DNA from: Henricia sp. BOLD:AAB3569
Lineage: Eukaryota > Echinodermata > Asteroidea > Spinulosida > Echinasteridae
NCBI GenBank assembly: GCA_037783545.1
Contig: JBBELK010000326.1
Location: forward strand, 806,001-870,000
DNA length: 64,000 bases
Direction of reading: 5' to 3'
In this document: one piece after another, positions 32,925 to 44,965 of the stretch
Position numbering within the stretch: position 1 is the stretch's first letter
Layout of the letters: each line of letters starts with the position of its first letter
Notes under the pieces: model-generated
The model's database searches: none
What the model was told of the DNA's origin: nothing
The model's input: the letters and a program-made list of their open reading frames with translations, nothing else
Position numbers and translations under genes: made by a program

Positions 32925-33639
32925 TGTTTAATAAAATTGAACAAGATTCGCGATTCCTTTTTTTTTTCTTCATACAACCATCTTAGAGAACATTATACAT
33001 ATAAATACACATGTATATATCACAATTCACTTACTTTAAAGAAAACGTACGGCGCTCTGTGAGTGGCATTCTACTTGTTGAATTATCGAGATAATTCATT
33101 TATCCAAGTCGACCTATATTGTGGATTATGTCCGAATTTACCGCACTGATATCTAATAAGTTGTCTCGACAAATTAAGGGAAAATGTTTACCACAAACAT
33201 TATATTTTTACACACGCAAACATGTACAAACAACATGGGTGTGTTAGCGCGACCAAGACCAGCAGCATTTTTTCCCGACTGATTCAACCAATGGACGGCT
33301 TAGGTTACTCACGCCCAAAGCCAGCCATTGGTTGATTTTACAATTACGTCAGGAAACATGTTTCTGATTACGGAGGCAAAAACGGGTTCCGTGAGAAGGA
33401 CACACGGCAAGCAAAACATAACATTTCCTGCGCAAAAAAAGCGCAAAACAAACATTACAAGCTTAGCGCGGTGCCGGTCAAATAAAAGCTCATCATCTTC
33501 CCTGTCGAAACGTATCAATTCTTATCGGCCGTCTCTGGGCAGAGAAAACACCAGATTGTGATCAAATTATTCTGGCATGGTAGTGTGCGTAAACTAAATT
33601 CACTAAATTACATTACAATAGACCGTGACGTCAGTTGAT

Positions 33640-34307
33640 AATTGGGCATGGAAGGAACACGTCATTTAGTGGCTCCTTTTGGTGTTACAGCCCCTGTTAT
33701 CCGCACTCGTGGTTTGGTGAGAATGCACCATTTATAGCAGCGCATTATGGTGTGACAGCACCCTTACACTATGGTGGTAAGGTGCAACCCTTAGCGACAC
33801 CTTATGGCATTACTGGCACCCTTTAGTCCTGCACCCTATGTCGGTATGGTGCCCTTTAGCGGCATCGTATGGTGTGACAGTATCTCTTTGCATACAGGGG
33901 CAGCGTAAGGAAGAAAACAAAACTTTATCAGGCAGGAGAGTCGGATTGTGTCATGGTAGACTTATTTCAAGTCTGAGATCAAAAAGACGTCACAAATTTT
34001 AATATGATATGTATGCTTTACATAATTGGTGATTAGCGATACCAGACTTGAAATAAGTCGAAAATGGCACAATCCAGCTCTCTTACATGATATAAAGATG
34101 TTTTTCTCACGATGTCCCCTGTTGCGTCGTGCTTTGGTGGGAATGTGCGCCCTTAGTGGCGCATTGGTGTGACGGCACCCTTTAGTTGCGCACTATGGTG
34201 TAAGGGCGCCCTTTCGCCGTGTACTGTGGTGGGAAGGTGCCTATTCGCCGTGTGCTATGGTGGAAAGACGCCCTTTTGGAGGGGCCATTATGTGACGGCA
34301 CCTTTGT
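33640..34307. repeat. Degenerate minisatellite (GGCACCCTTTAG / ATGGTGTGACGG)
   Basis: About 30-40-bp units with the words GGCACCCTTTAG, GCGCATTATGG and TGTGACGGCACC recur on both sides of an inserted MITE. The ORFs here are repeat shadows. Confidence 0.55.
33937..34083. mobile_element. MITE inside the minisatellite
   Basis: GAGAGTCGGATTGTGTCAT and GACTTATTTCAAGTCT are inverted at the other end (AGACTTGAAATAAGTC, GGCACAATCCAGCTCTC). Confidence 0.65.
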
Positions 34308-35244
34308 CCCAGACAGCAAGCATACGTCGCACCGACGTCGGCAAAGGTCGGCATAGGTCGGTGAACGTCGCCCGTCGGTGTACAACGTCGGTACGACGTC
34401 AGGTATGGGCCGGCGATTTCCGTATGTGCTATACGTCGGCATTAAGTTAGACATTTGGTCAATATGACGTTACTTTAACGTCAATATTTGACGTCAATAA
34501 GGTGTCATATATAACGTCGGTAAGACGTCATATAAAGGTTATCACAATACGTCTGTACGTCGTCGACACACTGCGTCGAATTAACGTGGGTTTAGGGACA
34601 ACAATTTACGTCATGCTTGCGTCGCTATTCTGACGGCAACCGGACGCAAACGGGACGACGTGTTAAAAACGTCTTTGTTAGTCGTTTTCGAGTCGTGCGT
34701 CTTAAAGTGGTCGTGACTAGATTTACCGTGTAAAAAAGCTAATTTGCTTCAGTTTTGGCAGTTGTTTTGATTTTTGTAAATGGGTTGTTGCTTGATAATA
34801 GGCAAATTGGCAATTGTCGGGGATGAACAAACTCAAAGTGGCGAGTGATTAGAATTAAATTTGGTATTTGGTTATTAGGTGTGTGCCAACCATGGGTTAC
34901 AGGATACAGGTTTTTGTGGAGCATAAATAGAAGTCGCGCATAATGGTAGTGTGTATGAGTAGTGTACATGTATGGGTATCAATGAATATGTATAAGTAAT
35001 GTATAGGAGACGTCAGAAAAATACGTCTTTTGGCTTTGCATACGACCCCATAAAGACGTTGATAAGACGTCAATAAGGCGTTTGTCCAACGTTAACGCCA
35101 ACTTATAAACAACGTTGTGCCAACGTTATTCGGAAGTGCAAGTTTACGTTGGAACAACGTCATTAGGCTAACGTTGGTCCAACGTTTCTTCGTCAATTAC
35201 TGACGTTGATCCAACGTTGGGATAACGTAAGTTTGCTGTCTGGG
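34308..35244. mobile_element. TIR element CCCAGACAGCAA, filled with ACGTC/AACGTT motifs
   Basis: Ends CCCAGACAGCAAGCATACGT and, inverted, CCCAGACAGCAAACTTACGT. About the first 400 and last 220 bp are dense in ACGTC, GACGT and CCAACGTT words at 10-15-bp spacing. No ORF of note; target duplication not clear. Confidence 0.7.
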
Positions 35245-35946
35245 ATGCTACTCTGCATATGTAGCTATCGGAGCTGAGGTATTTCTCAAATCCGCCAGGG
35301 TTTTCTATTTTGATCAAAAAAATACTCGCCTCCTATACCATCCCTTGCAAATTTAAGCTCCTGGCCTTTATGAGAAAAAGAAGGGTGTGACTTTCCACAT
35401 TGGATATGCAGAGCGTGGCGTGAGGTTGGGTCGTTGTTATTGTTCAGCGGAGCGGTTTGCCATGTCCGATGATAATGCATTTGTAGGTATCGAAGGTATT
35501 TTCTTATCAGAATAGAAAATTCCCACGGATTTGGGAAAATGTATGACATCATAAAGATACAGCCAATCTTATCATAATCATTGACTCTGAAAACATGACA
35601 AATGATACCATGTTTGTCAACATTGGTTGTGTAATAAGATTTTCTCAGTGGCGTAAGCACAAATCTTCGTGCGGGGTTTGTAGCAAAATATATACAGATT
35701 TGGGCGTGACACCCATACTTTTTTGAAAGGTCTGGACATGTAAAACAATAAAATCATGGGTGACTTAGTACATTTGTGATGGCAACGAACTCCCCCTATA
35801 GCCTGGAGTTAGTGGAAATACCCTGATATCTCAGGATAATTGTTTGTTTTTTTAGGAAATGTAATAGTTATTTAACATATTTTGTTACACGAGACTTCTG
35901 ACAGTCTTATAAACACATTTAGCCCAATCACCTGGAATTATATAAT

Positions 35947-36079
35947 ATTGGATGGCTTTGAGGGTGATATGAGAATATACCGCACGAGTCATGAAAATAC
36001 CGAACGAGCCGAAGGCGAGTTCGGTATTTTCATGACGAGTGCGGTATATTCTCATATCACCCGAAAAGACATCCAATAT
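35947..36079. mobile_element. Near-perfect foldback (GGGTGATATGAGAATATACC)
   Basis: Two arms of about 60 bp meet at a GAGCCGAAGGCGAG centre with very few mismatches, flanked by AATATT-like sequence. A MITE that would form a strong hairpin. Confidence 0.7.
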
Positions 36080-36740
36080 TATTATTGTTATATAAAATGA
36101 AGCTGACACACTTGTAACATTTTTCAGACAGTCAGGTGACAGTATAATTTAAAAGTCGAAATTTTTGAAAGTTCCACAAGCAACAGTAAACATTTCACCC
36201 TGGCACCATGGAGCTCCTTTTGTAGCTCCATGCTGGCACATATGGAAACTGTTTTCAAATACTTTCGTATCCCACGTAGGCCTAAAAACTTACGGAGAAT
36301 CGCATTCAGTTCAATTTTGCTTAAGTCTTCAAAGTCCTCTGACAATTCCTTTTCCCTCAAGTACAGCTTCAAAATGTTCACTGCTTTCGTGGTGCTTCTC
36401 CGTGTCGCTCCGCTTTCTCTATTTTGGAGGATGTCATCGTATTCATCGTCTTCTATCGTATCAAATCTGGGCTCGCCATTTTCTTTTCATTTCGTGATAT
36501 TGAAGTGCACGCGCGAGCTCGGTTGGTTCCGGTTGTGCATACATGTAGAATCGATACTGTTGTACAGTATTTTTTGTTACTGTACAGTGTGTGACTTTTT
36601 CACCCAAAGAGGGCGCTATAACGTACAGTAACAGAAATGCACGGTATCGCTCACAGCTTCATTTTATATAATAATGTTTTTTCTTGATGTGCATGTAAAC
36701 TTTAAATAAGTGGATTTGTTTCTGATACGATTATTAACAG

Positions 36741-36831
36741 TCTTGAACTGGCAGACGTGCGAGAAGTGTTATATGCCACCTCGGCAGGAAGCATTGCCAC
36801 GGCCACTGTTACCATCTGGCACAGAAAGTAA
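36741..36831 (+). CDS. OvoA-C-terminal-like methyltransferase, last exon with stop
   Basis: Acceptor GATTATTAACAG (ends 36740). The first T completes the split codon from exon D (CA+T, His). It encodes LELADVREVLYATSAGSIAT then ATVTIWHRK and TAA at 36829-36831. The ending I-W-H-R-K resembles the V/I-W-R-R C-terminus common in this methyltransferase family. No clear AATAAA was seen in the next 200 bases. The whole visible gene (exons A-E) totals 683 coding nt in a 35-kb span. Confidence 0.7.
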
Positions 36832-36949
36832 ACTCACAGCATCTGAACAGTAAGTGCAGACACAGGATATGAACATTGATTGTGCTTTTTGGGTTGTGAT
36901 TTCTTTTGCCATTTATAGTTGCATCCTTGGCTAAAGCATTACAGTATAC

Positions 36950-37150
36950 ATTACAGATACAACATGGTTTGATAGGAAATAGAGAAAACTAATAACTCCG
37001 ATGTGTTGGATGATTGGGAGTATCCCGAGGAGCAAGCCGAGCGAGATAGTGCTAATCATGCAACACCGACATTAGTTTCCAATATGTTCCCTGAAACCAT
37101 GTGGTATTTGTTTTACTATACATCATAAATATTCTGTCATACAGCCGCAG
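36950..37150. repeat. ACAACATGGTTT palindromic repeat, left copy
   Basis: Shares ATACAACATGGTTTGATA, GTGTTGGATGATTGGGA, CATAAATATT and CAGTATTTCATGG-type words with 41091-41240. The two copies bracket the large inverted array. Confidence 0.5.
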
Positions 37151-37242
37151 TATTTCATGGATTCGAATCTCCGTTTTTATTATCGCAAAACGATCGAGCA
37201 CCACCAGTGGTTTGGGTTACATGTACATGTAGTCGAGTATCT

Positions 37243-37273
<31 letters not shown>

Positions 37274-39057
37274 TGCTTCCCCTCCCCCAGAACTAAACCA
37301 AACCAACTTTTTTTAGGTGCATTGTATGGTCTTAAAACACATTTTTGATGTTAACAGTAAACAAAAAACGATGCACTCGGGTTATTCAAAATGGCCGCCA
37401 AAATGGTCAAAAATCATATACTGGCAAAATAATATAATGAAAGCACTTTAAAAATGTTATGTTTTTTACCCTCACAAATTTATTTCTGGGGTCTCTTATT
37501 TTCTATCATGCTTCAAATTCAAATAGGCGGCCAATATGGAGGCCAATATGGCTGCCAAAATTGGCCAAATATGAGAAAAATGATATATAATGGACACAAA
37601 TAATAATAAACACATAACAAAAGTTACATGTTTTTAACCCTTGCAAATTTATTTCTGGGGTCCCCTACTTTATTATCATGCTTCAAGTTAAATATGGCGG
37701 CCAATATGGCGGCCAATATGGCAAAATGTGAAAAAAAGGATATCTAATGGACAAAATATAATGATAAACACATACATTAAAGGCAACCACCCAGAACTAA
37801 CCCACACCAACTTATTGGGAAGCCCTTTGTGATCCTATAACATATTTTGCATGTTAACAATACAATGAAATGCTCTGGAGATATCTAAAATGGCGGCCAA
37901 TATGGGCACTAAAAATGGTCCAAAATGAAAAAGTATCATACATGTATATTAGCCAAATAATGACAATCATTTATATAATTGCTAGTTATGTTTCTTACCC
38001 TCGAAAATCATATGTTTTTGATGTTCTACCATGCTCCAAATTCAAAATGGCTGCCAAAAGTGCAGCCATATTGGCCACCATATTTAACTTGGCCATATAT
38101 GAGGAGAATGATATATAATGGGCCAAAAATAACCCACAGCTTGAAGATGCCGATCACTGTAGCTGCCAAAAGTGGCCAAATATGAGACAAATTATACATA
38201 ATAAAGAGAAACAAAAAACTGTTTCACCTTAAAGAGTTAACGCACACCAACTTTTGGGGTGCTTTTTGAAGTCACTTAAAAAATGGTCTTGCGATATGCA
38301 AGATAGTGGCCAATATGGTCACCAACAATTTTCTAAAATAGAAAAGATCATATATTTATAGCAAAATAATGATTTAAATGATTAGTTATATATATATATT
38401 TTACTCACAAATTTGTATCTGGTGTGCTACTTTGCTACGTACATGTACCATGCTTTAAATACAAGACAGCGATCAATATGGCTGTCAAGTGTAGCTGAAT
38501 GTAAGAAAAATGATATATAATCGGCTAAAAACAAATTATAAAACATAAATTAAATGATGTTGTTCACCCTTATCAGTTGTCATCTTGGTATTCTTATCAT
38601 GTTTGAAGTAAAATGAGGCTGGTATGACCACCAAAATGTTTTTTCAGGTCTACACAAAATATTAAATATCCTCAGTATTTGTTTCCATGATCACAACAAA
38701 TATGAACTGAGAGACACAGATATCGGATCATGAGACAATGGGGTGTTTGTTGTTCGTGAAGAGGGAGTCTAAAGTGGGAAAGACCGATTTCAGAAACATC
38801 AACGGTATTGAAGTGGGCATAATTAGTGGGGTACACAAAATGTGAACAACTCAATACAATTCGAATTTGGATGTGCTTATAGAGCAGTTTCATCGTACAC
38901 TCCTCAACATGATAACAACCAGCAAGCAACATAGGGATTAGGATGGGCAGTTGTCCTGTGCGATATTTCCATCAAGATGCATCTCTTGGGTCTACATGTA
39001 CTAATCCAATATGCCAATGCTGCAGTGAGCGAAAATTCAGTTTCACTGGATCTCTAA

Positions 39058-39252
39058 AGCCCGCCGCACACCTTTGCGATTTACCGGATAATCGGATCAT
39101 CGGACCACATACCGGAAAGGTGTGCGCTGAAACAATTCGGGCCGGTTTGACCGTACGCTATAGACCGGACCAAATCAAACTTGTTTGATTTTTCCGGATC
39201 CGATGGTCCGGTGTCCGATGGGCCGGTAAATCGCAAAGGTGTGCGGCGGGCT
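39058..39252. mobile_element. MITE AGCCCGCCGCACACC in the array centre
   Basis: TIRs of about 30 bp (AGCCCGCCGCACACCTTTGC) with TAA on the left and TTA on the right. The interior is rich in CCGG and GATCCGATGG words. Probably of the same TAA/AGC group. Confidence 0.65.
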
Positions 39253-40298
39253 TTAGTGGAGGATCCTTTAAGCGAGCAAGGTGAAACGCATTAGCCCAGC
39301 CAGCAGTACAGCAGACATTTTTCTAATTTTGCCTCTTTTGGCAGCCATGCTGATCGCATATTATGGAATTTGAAGTATAAAGGATAGCATAAAGATGATT
39401 GTTGAGGGTAGAAAACATACCAGTAACTAACCATTTTATGAATTTTTATTCCATCATATGGGTGATATGATTTGTCAGCCATATTAGCCGGCATATTGGA
39501 TATCTCAAGGGCCGCAGGATTTTTCTCTGTTAAAATCCAAATAGTTTTCGTGGATCAACGCACCCAAAGGTTGTTATTGGTGTGTGTGTTTGTGTGTGGG
39601 GGGGGAGGGGGGTTCATTGAATTCATTCATTTAACATATTTTGGCAGCCATATAATAGTTGTAATAAATGAGGGTCAAGAACATATGCATAGCAATTTAT
39701 CAATGCTAATTATTCGGCTTATGATATCCTTTTAATTTTATACCATTTTTAGCGGCCATATTTTATTTTAATAATGTTAACATCCAAAACTGTTTCAGGA
39801 CTCTAAAAGGCATCATAACAAGTTGGTGAGGTTAGTTTTGCGGAAGGGGGTTGCATTTAATTTATGCATTATATTTTGGTAATTGTATATCATTTTTCTT
39901 ACATTTGGCCACTTTTGGCATCCATATTGGTCGCCAATTTTGAATTTAGAGCATGATGTATGATAGAAAAATAGGGGATGCCACAAAAAAAAAAAAAAAA
40001 CGGTCAAAAGCATATAACTAGCAATTTTATAAATGATTTTATCATATTATATTTGGCTAATAAATGATATTTTCCATTTATGACATATTATCTTGGTCAT
40101 CTCCAGAGCATTTAATTTTTTTGTTAGCTTCCCAGATTGCTTCAGGATCATAAAAGACACCCTAAAAGGTTGTAAGTTAATCCTGGGGATTGCATTTAAT
40201 GTACATTTTGTCCATTATACATGCGCCATGAGCATCTTTTTTGATGGATACCGGCGCATTATAAATTTTCATTATTATTATTATTATTATTATTATAT

Positions 40299-40734
40299 GG
40301 GTCTGTCCACAGTAATGGGGTACATTTCTGTAACATTCAAGATCTTAGGTCCGTGTTCACTTCAAATGTCTTAATCTTATCTTTAAATTATCAAGCTAAA
40401 CTGAGGAAATAACTTTTTCACCAAGGAGTAAGAAAAATAGTCCTACAACATACATTTCTGAAAACCCCGTGCACAAATTGTCCTATTACGCGTGTAACAA
40501 AGACGGAAAAAAATGTCACAAAATGGTCTGTCCACGTTACCTACGTAATAGGAAAATTTGTACACAAGCTTTTCAAAAATGTATGTTGTGGCAGAAATGT
40601 TTTACCTTTTTGGGCAAAAGTTATTTCCTGAGAACAAAACAAGGACATTTCTTTAATTCTGAGATAAACTAAAGACATCTGAAAGGAATTATTGACTTAC
40701 TTTTCAAATGTACCCCATTACTGTGGACAGACCC
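40299..40734. mobile_element. MITE GGGTCTGTCCACAGTAATGG
   Basis: Perfect ~24-bp inverted ends; inserted next to a (TTA)n run (40271-40295). Confidence 0.65.
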
Positions 40735-41090
40735 AAATATATATCATTTTTCTCATATTGGCCACTTTTGGCAGCCATATTGGCCGCCATTTTTAATAAC
40801 CCGAGTGCATTGTGTTTTTTTTTTACTGTTGACATCAAAATTGTGTTTTAGGACCATAAAAGGCACCTTAAAAGTTGGTTTGGTTTAGTTCTGGGTGGGG
40901 GGGGGGGGGAGTGCACGGGGGTGTCATCCATAGATACTTGACTAATGTATGTTGTAATAGACTGGTACAATGGTACAACAATGCACGTAATGACGCATGC
41001 ATTGTTAGTACATTTCATTTAAAATATCACGTTGTACTGAGACAAAACTAGGCTCTGATCCAAAATGTGTGATAGTACCCGTGTGATAGT

Positions 41091-41240
41091 ATACAAATAC
41101 AACATGGTTTGATATGAGATAGTCCCAATCATCCAACACCTCGGGTTGTTAGTTTTCACTTTCTCCCAGGAAAACCATGTTGTATTTGTATTGCTATACC
41201 TCATAAATATTCATTAGATAGCCACGGTATTTCATTGGCC
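41091..41240. repeat. ACAACATGGTTT palindromic repeat, right copy
   Basis: ACAACATGGTTT and AAACCATGTTGT-type ends face each other around GATAGTCCCAATCATCCAAC. Partner of 36950-37150. Confidence 0.5.
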
Positions 41241-41299
41241 CATTCCACCAATGTTTTTGATTAGACTAAAACATTCTTTTCAATTTAAGGAGACACACA

Positions 41300-42440
41300 A
41301 AACAGAAAATGAATGTCAAGTCTTTTAATAAGTTTGAAATTCGGACAAACACTGGAATTATGTTTGGAAGTTGAAAATGCAACAACTTTAAGGGTTATAA
41401 ATGGAACACTGTCAGTTCTGTCAAACTTGGTGTGAACATCGCAGAGAAGTTGGGTTCTGCCGATATGGGTCATCAAAAACTTTAACATTCAAATGCATGT
41501 AAAATTCTACATAATGACGTCATCAATGTTTGACACCACAGGTATGTGCACTGACCCAAGGTCATGTTATATACCAAGTTTGACCATTTTTAGACACTTC
41601 CCCACAGACATCTGTTTAAAATACGTTTTGAATAATGTTTAACTTGTCAATAGAGGGTGCTATTACGTACGATGACGTCATAACTTATATTTTTGGAAAC
41701 CCTCATGGGCTGTAACACTAACATCATTGACCGCACCTCGATACCTCCTACTATTTTAAAACTATGGGCCACTTCCGGTTTCGACCGGAAGTGAGCAAGG
41801 TCAAAGGTCATCGTCATATTTGTTGGATACCTCAACCTAGTCGAACCATAACACAGTTTACCACATCCATCTACCCCTTAACACTTTCAAACTACAAGGC
41901 AAAGTCTGTTTGACCAATATGGAATGAGGTCAAAGGTCAAGGCATGTGGGCATCTCAAAGACCTTTATTAAGGATTGTATATGCCGAAGGAATCAAGATC
42001 GTAGGTCAAACGGTTGATTTTTTATGAAATTTTTAATCTGAAAAACATTCAATTTCATGCCCCTTTAATCGGACACGTGATGACGTCATAATGACGTATT
42101 TGTTTTAGGACCCTCCTTACAATATGATCTTTATTCATACCAAGTTTCATTGTCATTAAAATTGACGAACATATTGAAATAGGGATGTAAACGGTTTATG
42201 TGCATTGTTAATGGTAATTCCGGTTAAAAACAAAAAAACAAAAAAACAAACAAACAAATTAATCCGGACAAAAACCAATACCTTTTCCGCAGGATTTGCG
42301 GTAAAGCTAAAAATAATAATAATCCGGACAAAAACAATACCTTTTCCGCAGGATTTGCGGAAAAGCTAAAAAAAATAATAAAAAAATAATGCGGACAAAA
42401 ACAATACCTTTTCCGCAGGATTTGCGGAAAAGCTAATTAT
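41300..42440 (-). mobile_element. Hairpin-tailed repeat, copy 2 (inverted)
   Basis: Read on the minus strand it starts with three tandem ~55-65-bp units, each a hairpin AGCTTTTCCGC...GCGGAAAAGGT followed by ATTGTTTTTGTCC. It then has the same body words as copy 1 (AACGTATTTTAAACAGATG, ATGTCTGTGG). The hairpin stem differs from copy 1 while the flanking ATTGTTTT is kept. Confidence 0.6.
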
Positions 42441-42885
42441 TTATAACAAATCTTAGGTTACTGGAGGATCGGTCTTCAATATCAACTTGGTGTACTCGAC
42501 GTTTTTCAACTTGTACTCTAGGTCTTCGATTTCTTCTCTCGGAACTCCCTTCTTTTGCTTCATACACTGAATCAAACGATCCTTCGTCCTTGCAATAAAA
42601 CATGGCGATCCACTCGGTCTGCTCTCTAAAGTCCTTTAGTACGCTATTGTACTTTTGTGTCAACATCCAGCAAGAGTGGTTGTCGTGCCGACCGCTCATC
42701 GCCAAATTAGATAACTCGCAGTTTTGACTCTCACACAGACTCTTGCGATATTTCAAATCTTGCCGAGCAGAGCAGTCGTCTATGATAAACAGCGTGTGAA
42801 AACCTCTCAAGCGGCTTTTATAAATACCGAGAGCCCGGTTTAAATCTAGTTTATTCAAGTCGCAGATGTGCAATTGGGCATCCAT
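42433..42885 (-). pseudogene. Polinton-type FtsK/HerA packaging ATPase, C-terminal fragment
   Basis: 150 codons from an ATG at 42885. Residues 31-40 (TLFIIDDCSA) are the Walker B motif, followed by ELSNLAMSGRH, SCWMLTQKYNSV and DFREQTEW. This is the characteristic order of the A32-like genome-packaging ATPase of Polintons and adintoviruses. The Walker A (GxGKS) region is absent, so the fragment lacks nucleotide binding and is not functional. It lies directly beside the capsid fossil on the same strand. The C-terminal tail is basic. Confidence 0.75.
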
Positions 42886-42935
42886 AACCAAATATATATA
42901 ACATATTGCAACTCGATCCGGGGTCGGTAGACAAC

Positions 42936-43458
42936 TTACCCTCTAATCCGCTCGGATAAATCGGGTGATGATGGATGGTTGGTTAGAATTCCAATGTTAA
43001 GCGGAATGGCGTAATTCTTGCCGTACGTGTTGGCTATCGCGTTTTCGGCTTATGTTTTCCTTTTCTATGCCAAAAAGACTAAGGTTATCTTTGTGATGAA
43101 CCGCTATCCAGTGATCTTTGTAAACATTGTATACGTCGTAATCGTCCAAATTGTATATCTCGTTACTGTTGATCGACACGCGCATCTGGTTTACGATATT
43201 GCGAGATACGTTGCTGTAAAGAGTTATATTGTTGTCGTCTTCGCCTCTTCGTTATATCCTAAACAATAGTAATGCCGTGCCGGGGATCAAGACGTCGTTG
43301 TTCGTCAATTGAGGGAAGTCCAGATTAAACGTGCTTCCGGCGCAAGCGGTCTCAGCAGATTGCTCGGGGAAAATCATCCGTCTTTGACCTTTAATCGAGT
43401 TTGGGTTTTTGATTTCTCTGTATAGATCAATCTTCTCGCCAAAGTGCTTATTCGTCGT
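42936..43458 (-). pseudogene. Polinton-type major capsid protein, N-terminal fossil
   Basis: Minus-strand reading in three successive frames shows short motifs in the order seen at the start of Polinton double-jelly-roll capsid proteins: KIDLYREIKNPNS, LTNNDVLIPGTALLLF, NNITLYSNVSRNIVNQM, IYNLDDYDVYNVYKDHW and YGKNYAIPLNIGILTN. At least two frameshifts separate them, and only about a quarter of a normal capsid gene remains. The start codon position reads ACG. A TATATAAAT word lies 2-3 bases upstream (43461-43469). Dead remnant of an integrated element. Confidence 0.7.
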
Positions 43459-44965
43459 TTATTTATATACAAAACTGATAATTTGATTTCAGTTTTTTTA
43501 ATCATTTAATTAAACCTCCTACTGTTACACCTCTTGAAACCGTCCAGTGTGTCAATGCCATAGTGCCCATGCGTGTTGTGTGTGGGCCTACAGCCACCGT
43601 CCAAAACTGTTTTCACTCCACACTGCATAGCAGTCTAAAGGCCCTGTCACAGGAAACCGAATCGCAAGAACGTTCGTAAACCTTATTGAAAAATTAATAT
43701 TTTTCTAGTACGGTGGAGAACGGACATAAAATGCAATTCATCAACTTTCTCATACCGCCCCAGTACCGTTCTGTTTCCGTACCAGTACCGTATACAGCAT
43801 AAAATGGTCAATTTGATCCAGAATCTAGCAATTTTGTCCGAGCCGAGACAGTACTGTTGACGAATTCACCGTTGCTAAACCTAACCATTACCGTTCTAAG
43901 ACCGTTCTAAGACCGAACACACGAATCAATACCGTTCTATAAACTGTTGCGCACCGCACATAACTTACCAAACCTTACCAACACCTTACCAACACCTTAC
44001 CAATACCGAACGCATACCGACCGGCAACCGTCGGAAACGGGTGGCTAGCGAGTGTATAAATAAGCGTCTCCGTTCAAAGGTCTGGTCTTCTGGCTATCCA
44101 TGGCCGAACCCACTCCACTCTTCTCTGTCTTCTCCTTCTTCTTCTTCTTCTATTGCGGCGCAGCACTCCAATGTACATGTTCATTAGGTCAATGTGGTGG
44201 TTCAGGGCAGCAATGGCTTGGATTCTCGCGGCATCTTCTGCAGGGTTCATCTTGGAATTCTAGTGGGATCTGGATCTGAACTGAGCTTCTCATCACAATT
44301 TAGTCATATTTATACTACATGTGTGTCATGCACGGATTGTTCGGAGAACGGTCGTGATTAGTGCGTGATAGGCGGTAGATACACGGTAGTACTAGTGTTC
44401 ATTCGTTTTGAACGTACGTCGGACCGTGGGTTGACTGACTGGTCATCAGTGGCCAATGAAATCGTCAACACCGCAAGCTCCACCCAGCTGGACCGTAGTA
44501 TACCTAAAGCTTTATTGTTCCATGAAAACATGCATATGCATGTATTGGTAAAAGCCTCCTCTCATGACACATGCAATTTGCGCCTTTGTGTTGTGCGTGC
44601 CCACCTGTCTTCGCGTGTTTCACGCCAGGACAAGGGCAATGCATGGTATGTGGCAATCTAATCTGCACCTGCCTTTGAAAATATTGAATTCAGAGTGCCA
44701 GTGTGGGAGAAGATACTGTCCCCCAGAAACTCTGTCCCCTATCCCTTCCCCGGGAAAACATTCTCTAAATGATCTATGCTATTGTTGTCTCCCGGAAAAT
44801 GTATCCTTGGACGGTATGTGCGGAGGACATAAGGTGGATAGTCAATAAAGCTCGCCGAGGTTGAAGCATACTAGTTCACTAATGTACCAATAATGTACAG
44901 AATATTAACTGCCGAATGGTGCAAACTAATGCCCCGGGGTAATCTTAATACGGCAATCCTGTTAT

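Larger units (their letters stand above)
37160..41090. repeat. Inverted tandem array with GGCGGCCAATATGG units and G runs at both ends
   Basis: From 37246 rightward, diverged units repeat GCGGCCAATATGG, AAATATGAGAAAAATGATATA, TTTATTTCTGGGG and ACCAACTTTTTTAGG. From about 39290 to 40920 the same words occur inverted (CCATATTGGCCGCC, AGTTGGTTTGGTTTAGTTCTGGG). Both outer ends carry G tracts next to the AGTATCTAT/ATAGATACT words (28 G at 37246-37273, 13 G at 40897-40909). Non-coding; looks like a large foldback element with internally amplified arms. Confidence 0.6.

Noticed and set aside
36165..36631. Overlapping plus-strand ORFs of 110 and 133 codons
   Set aside because: Two overlapping frames with low-complexity Ser/Phe-rich peptides, no splice support, and antisense frame also open.
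44365..44661. ORF mirrored in both arms of the giant element, considered as a transposon gene
   Set aside because: Short, no recognised motif, no transposase residues; duplicated only because it lies in the arms.
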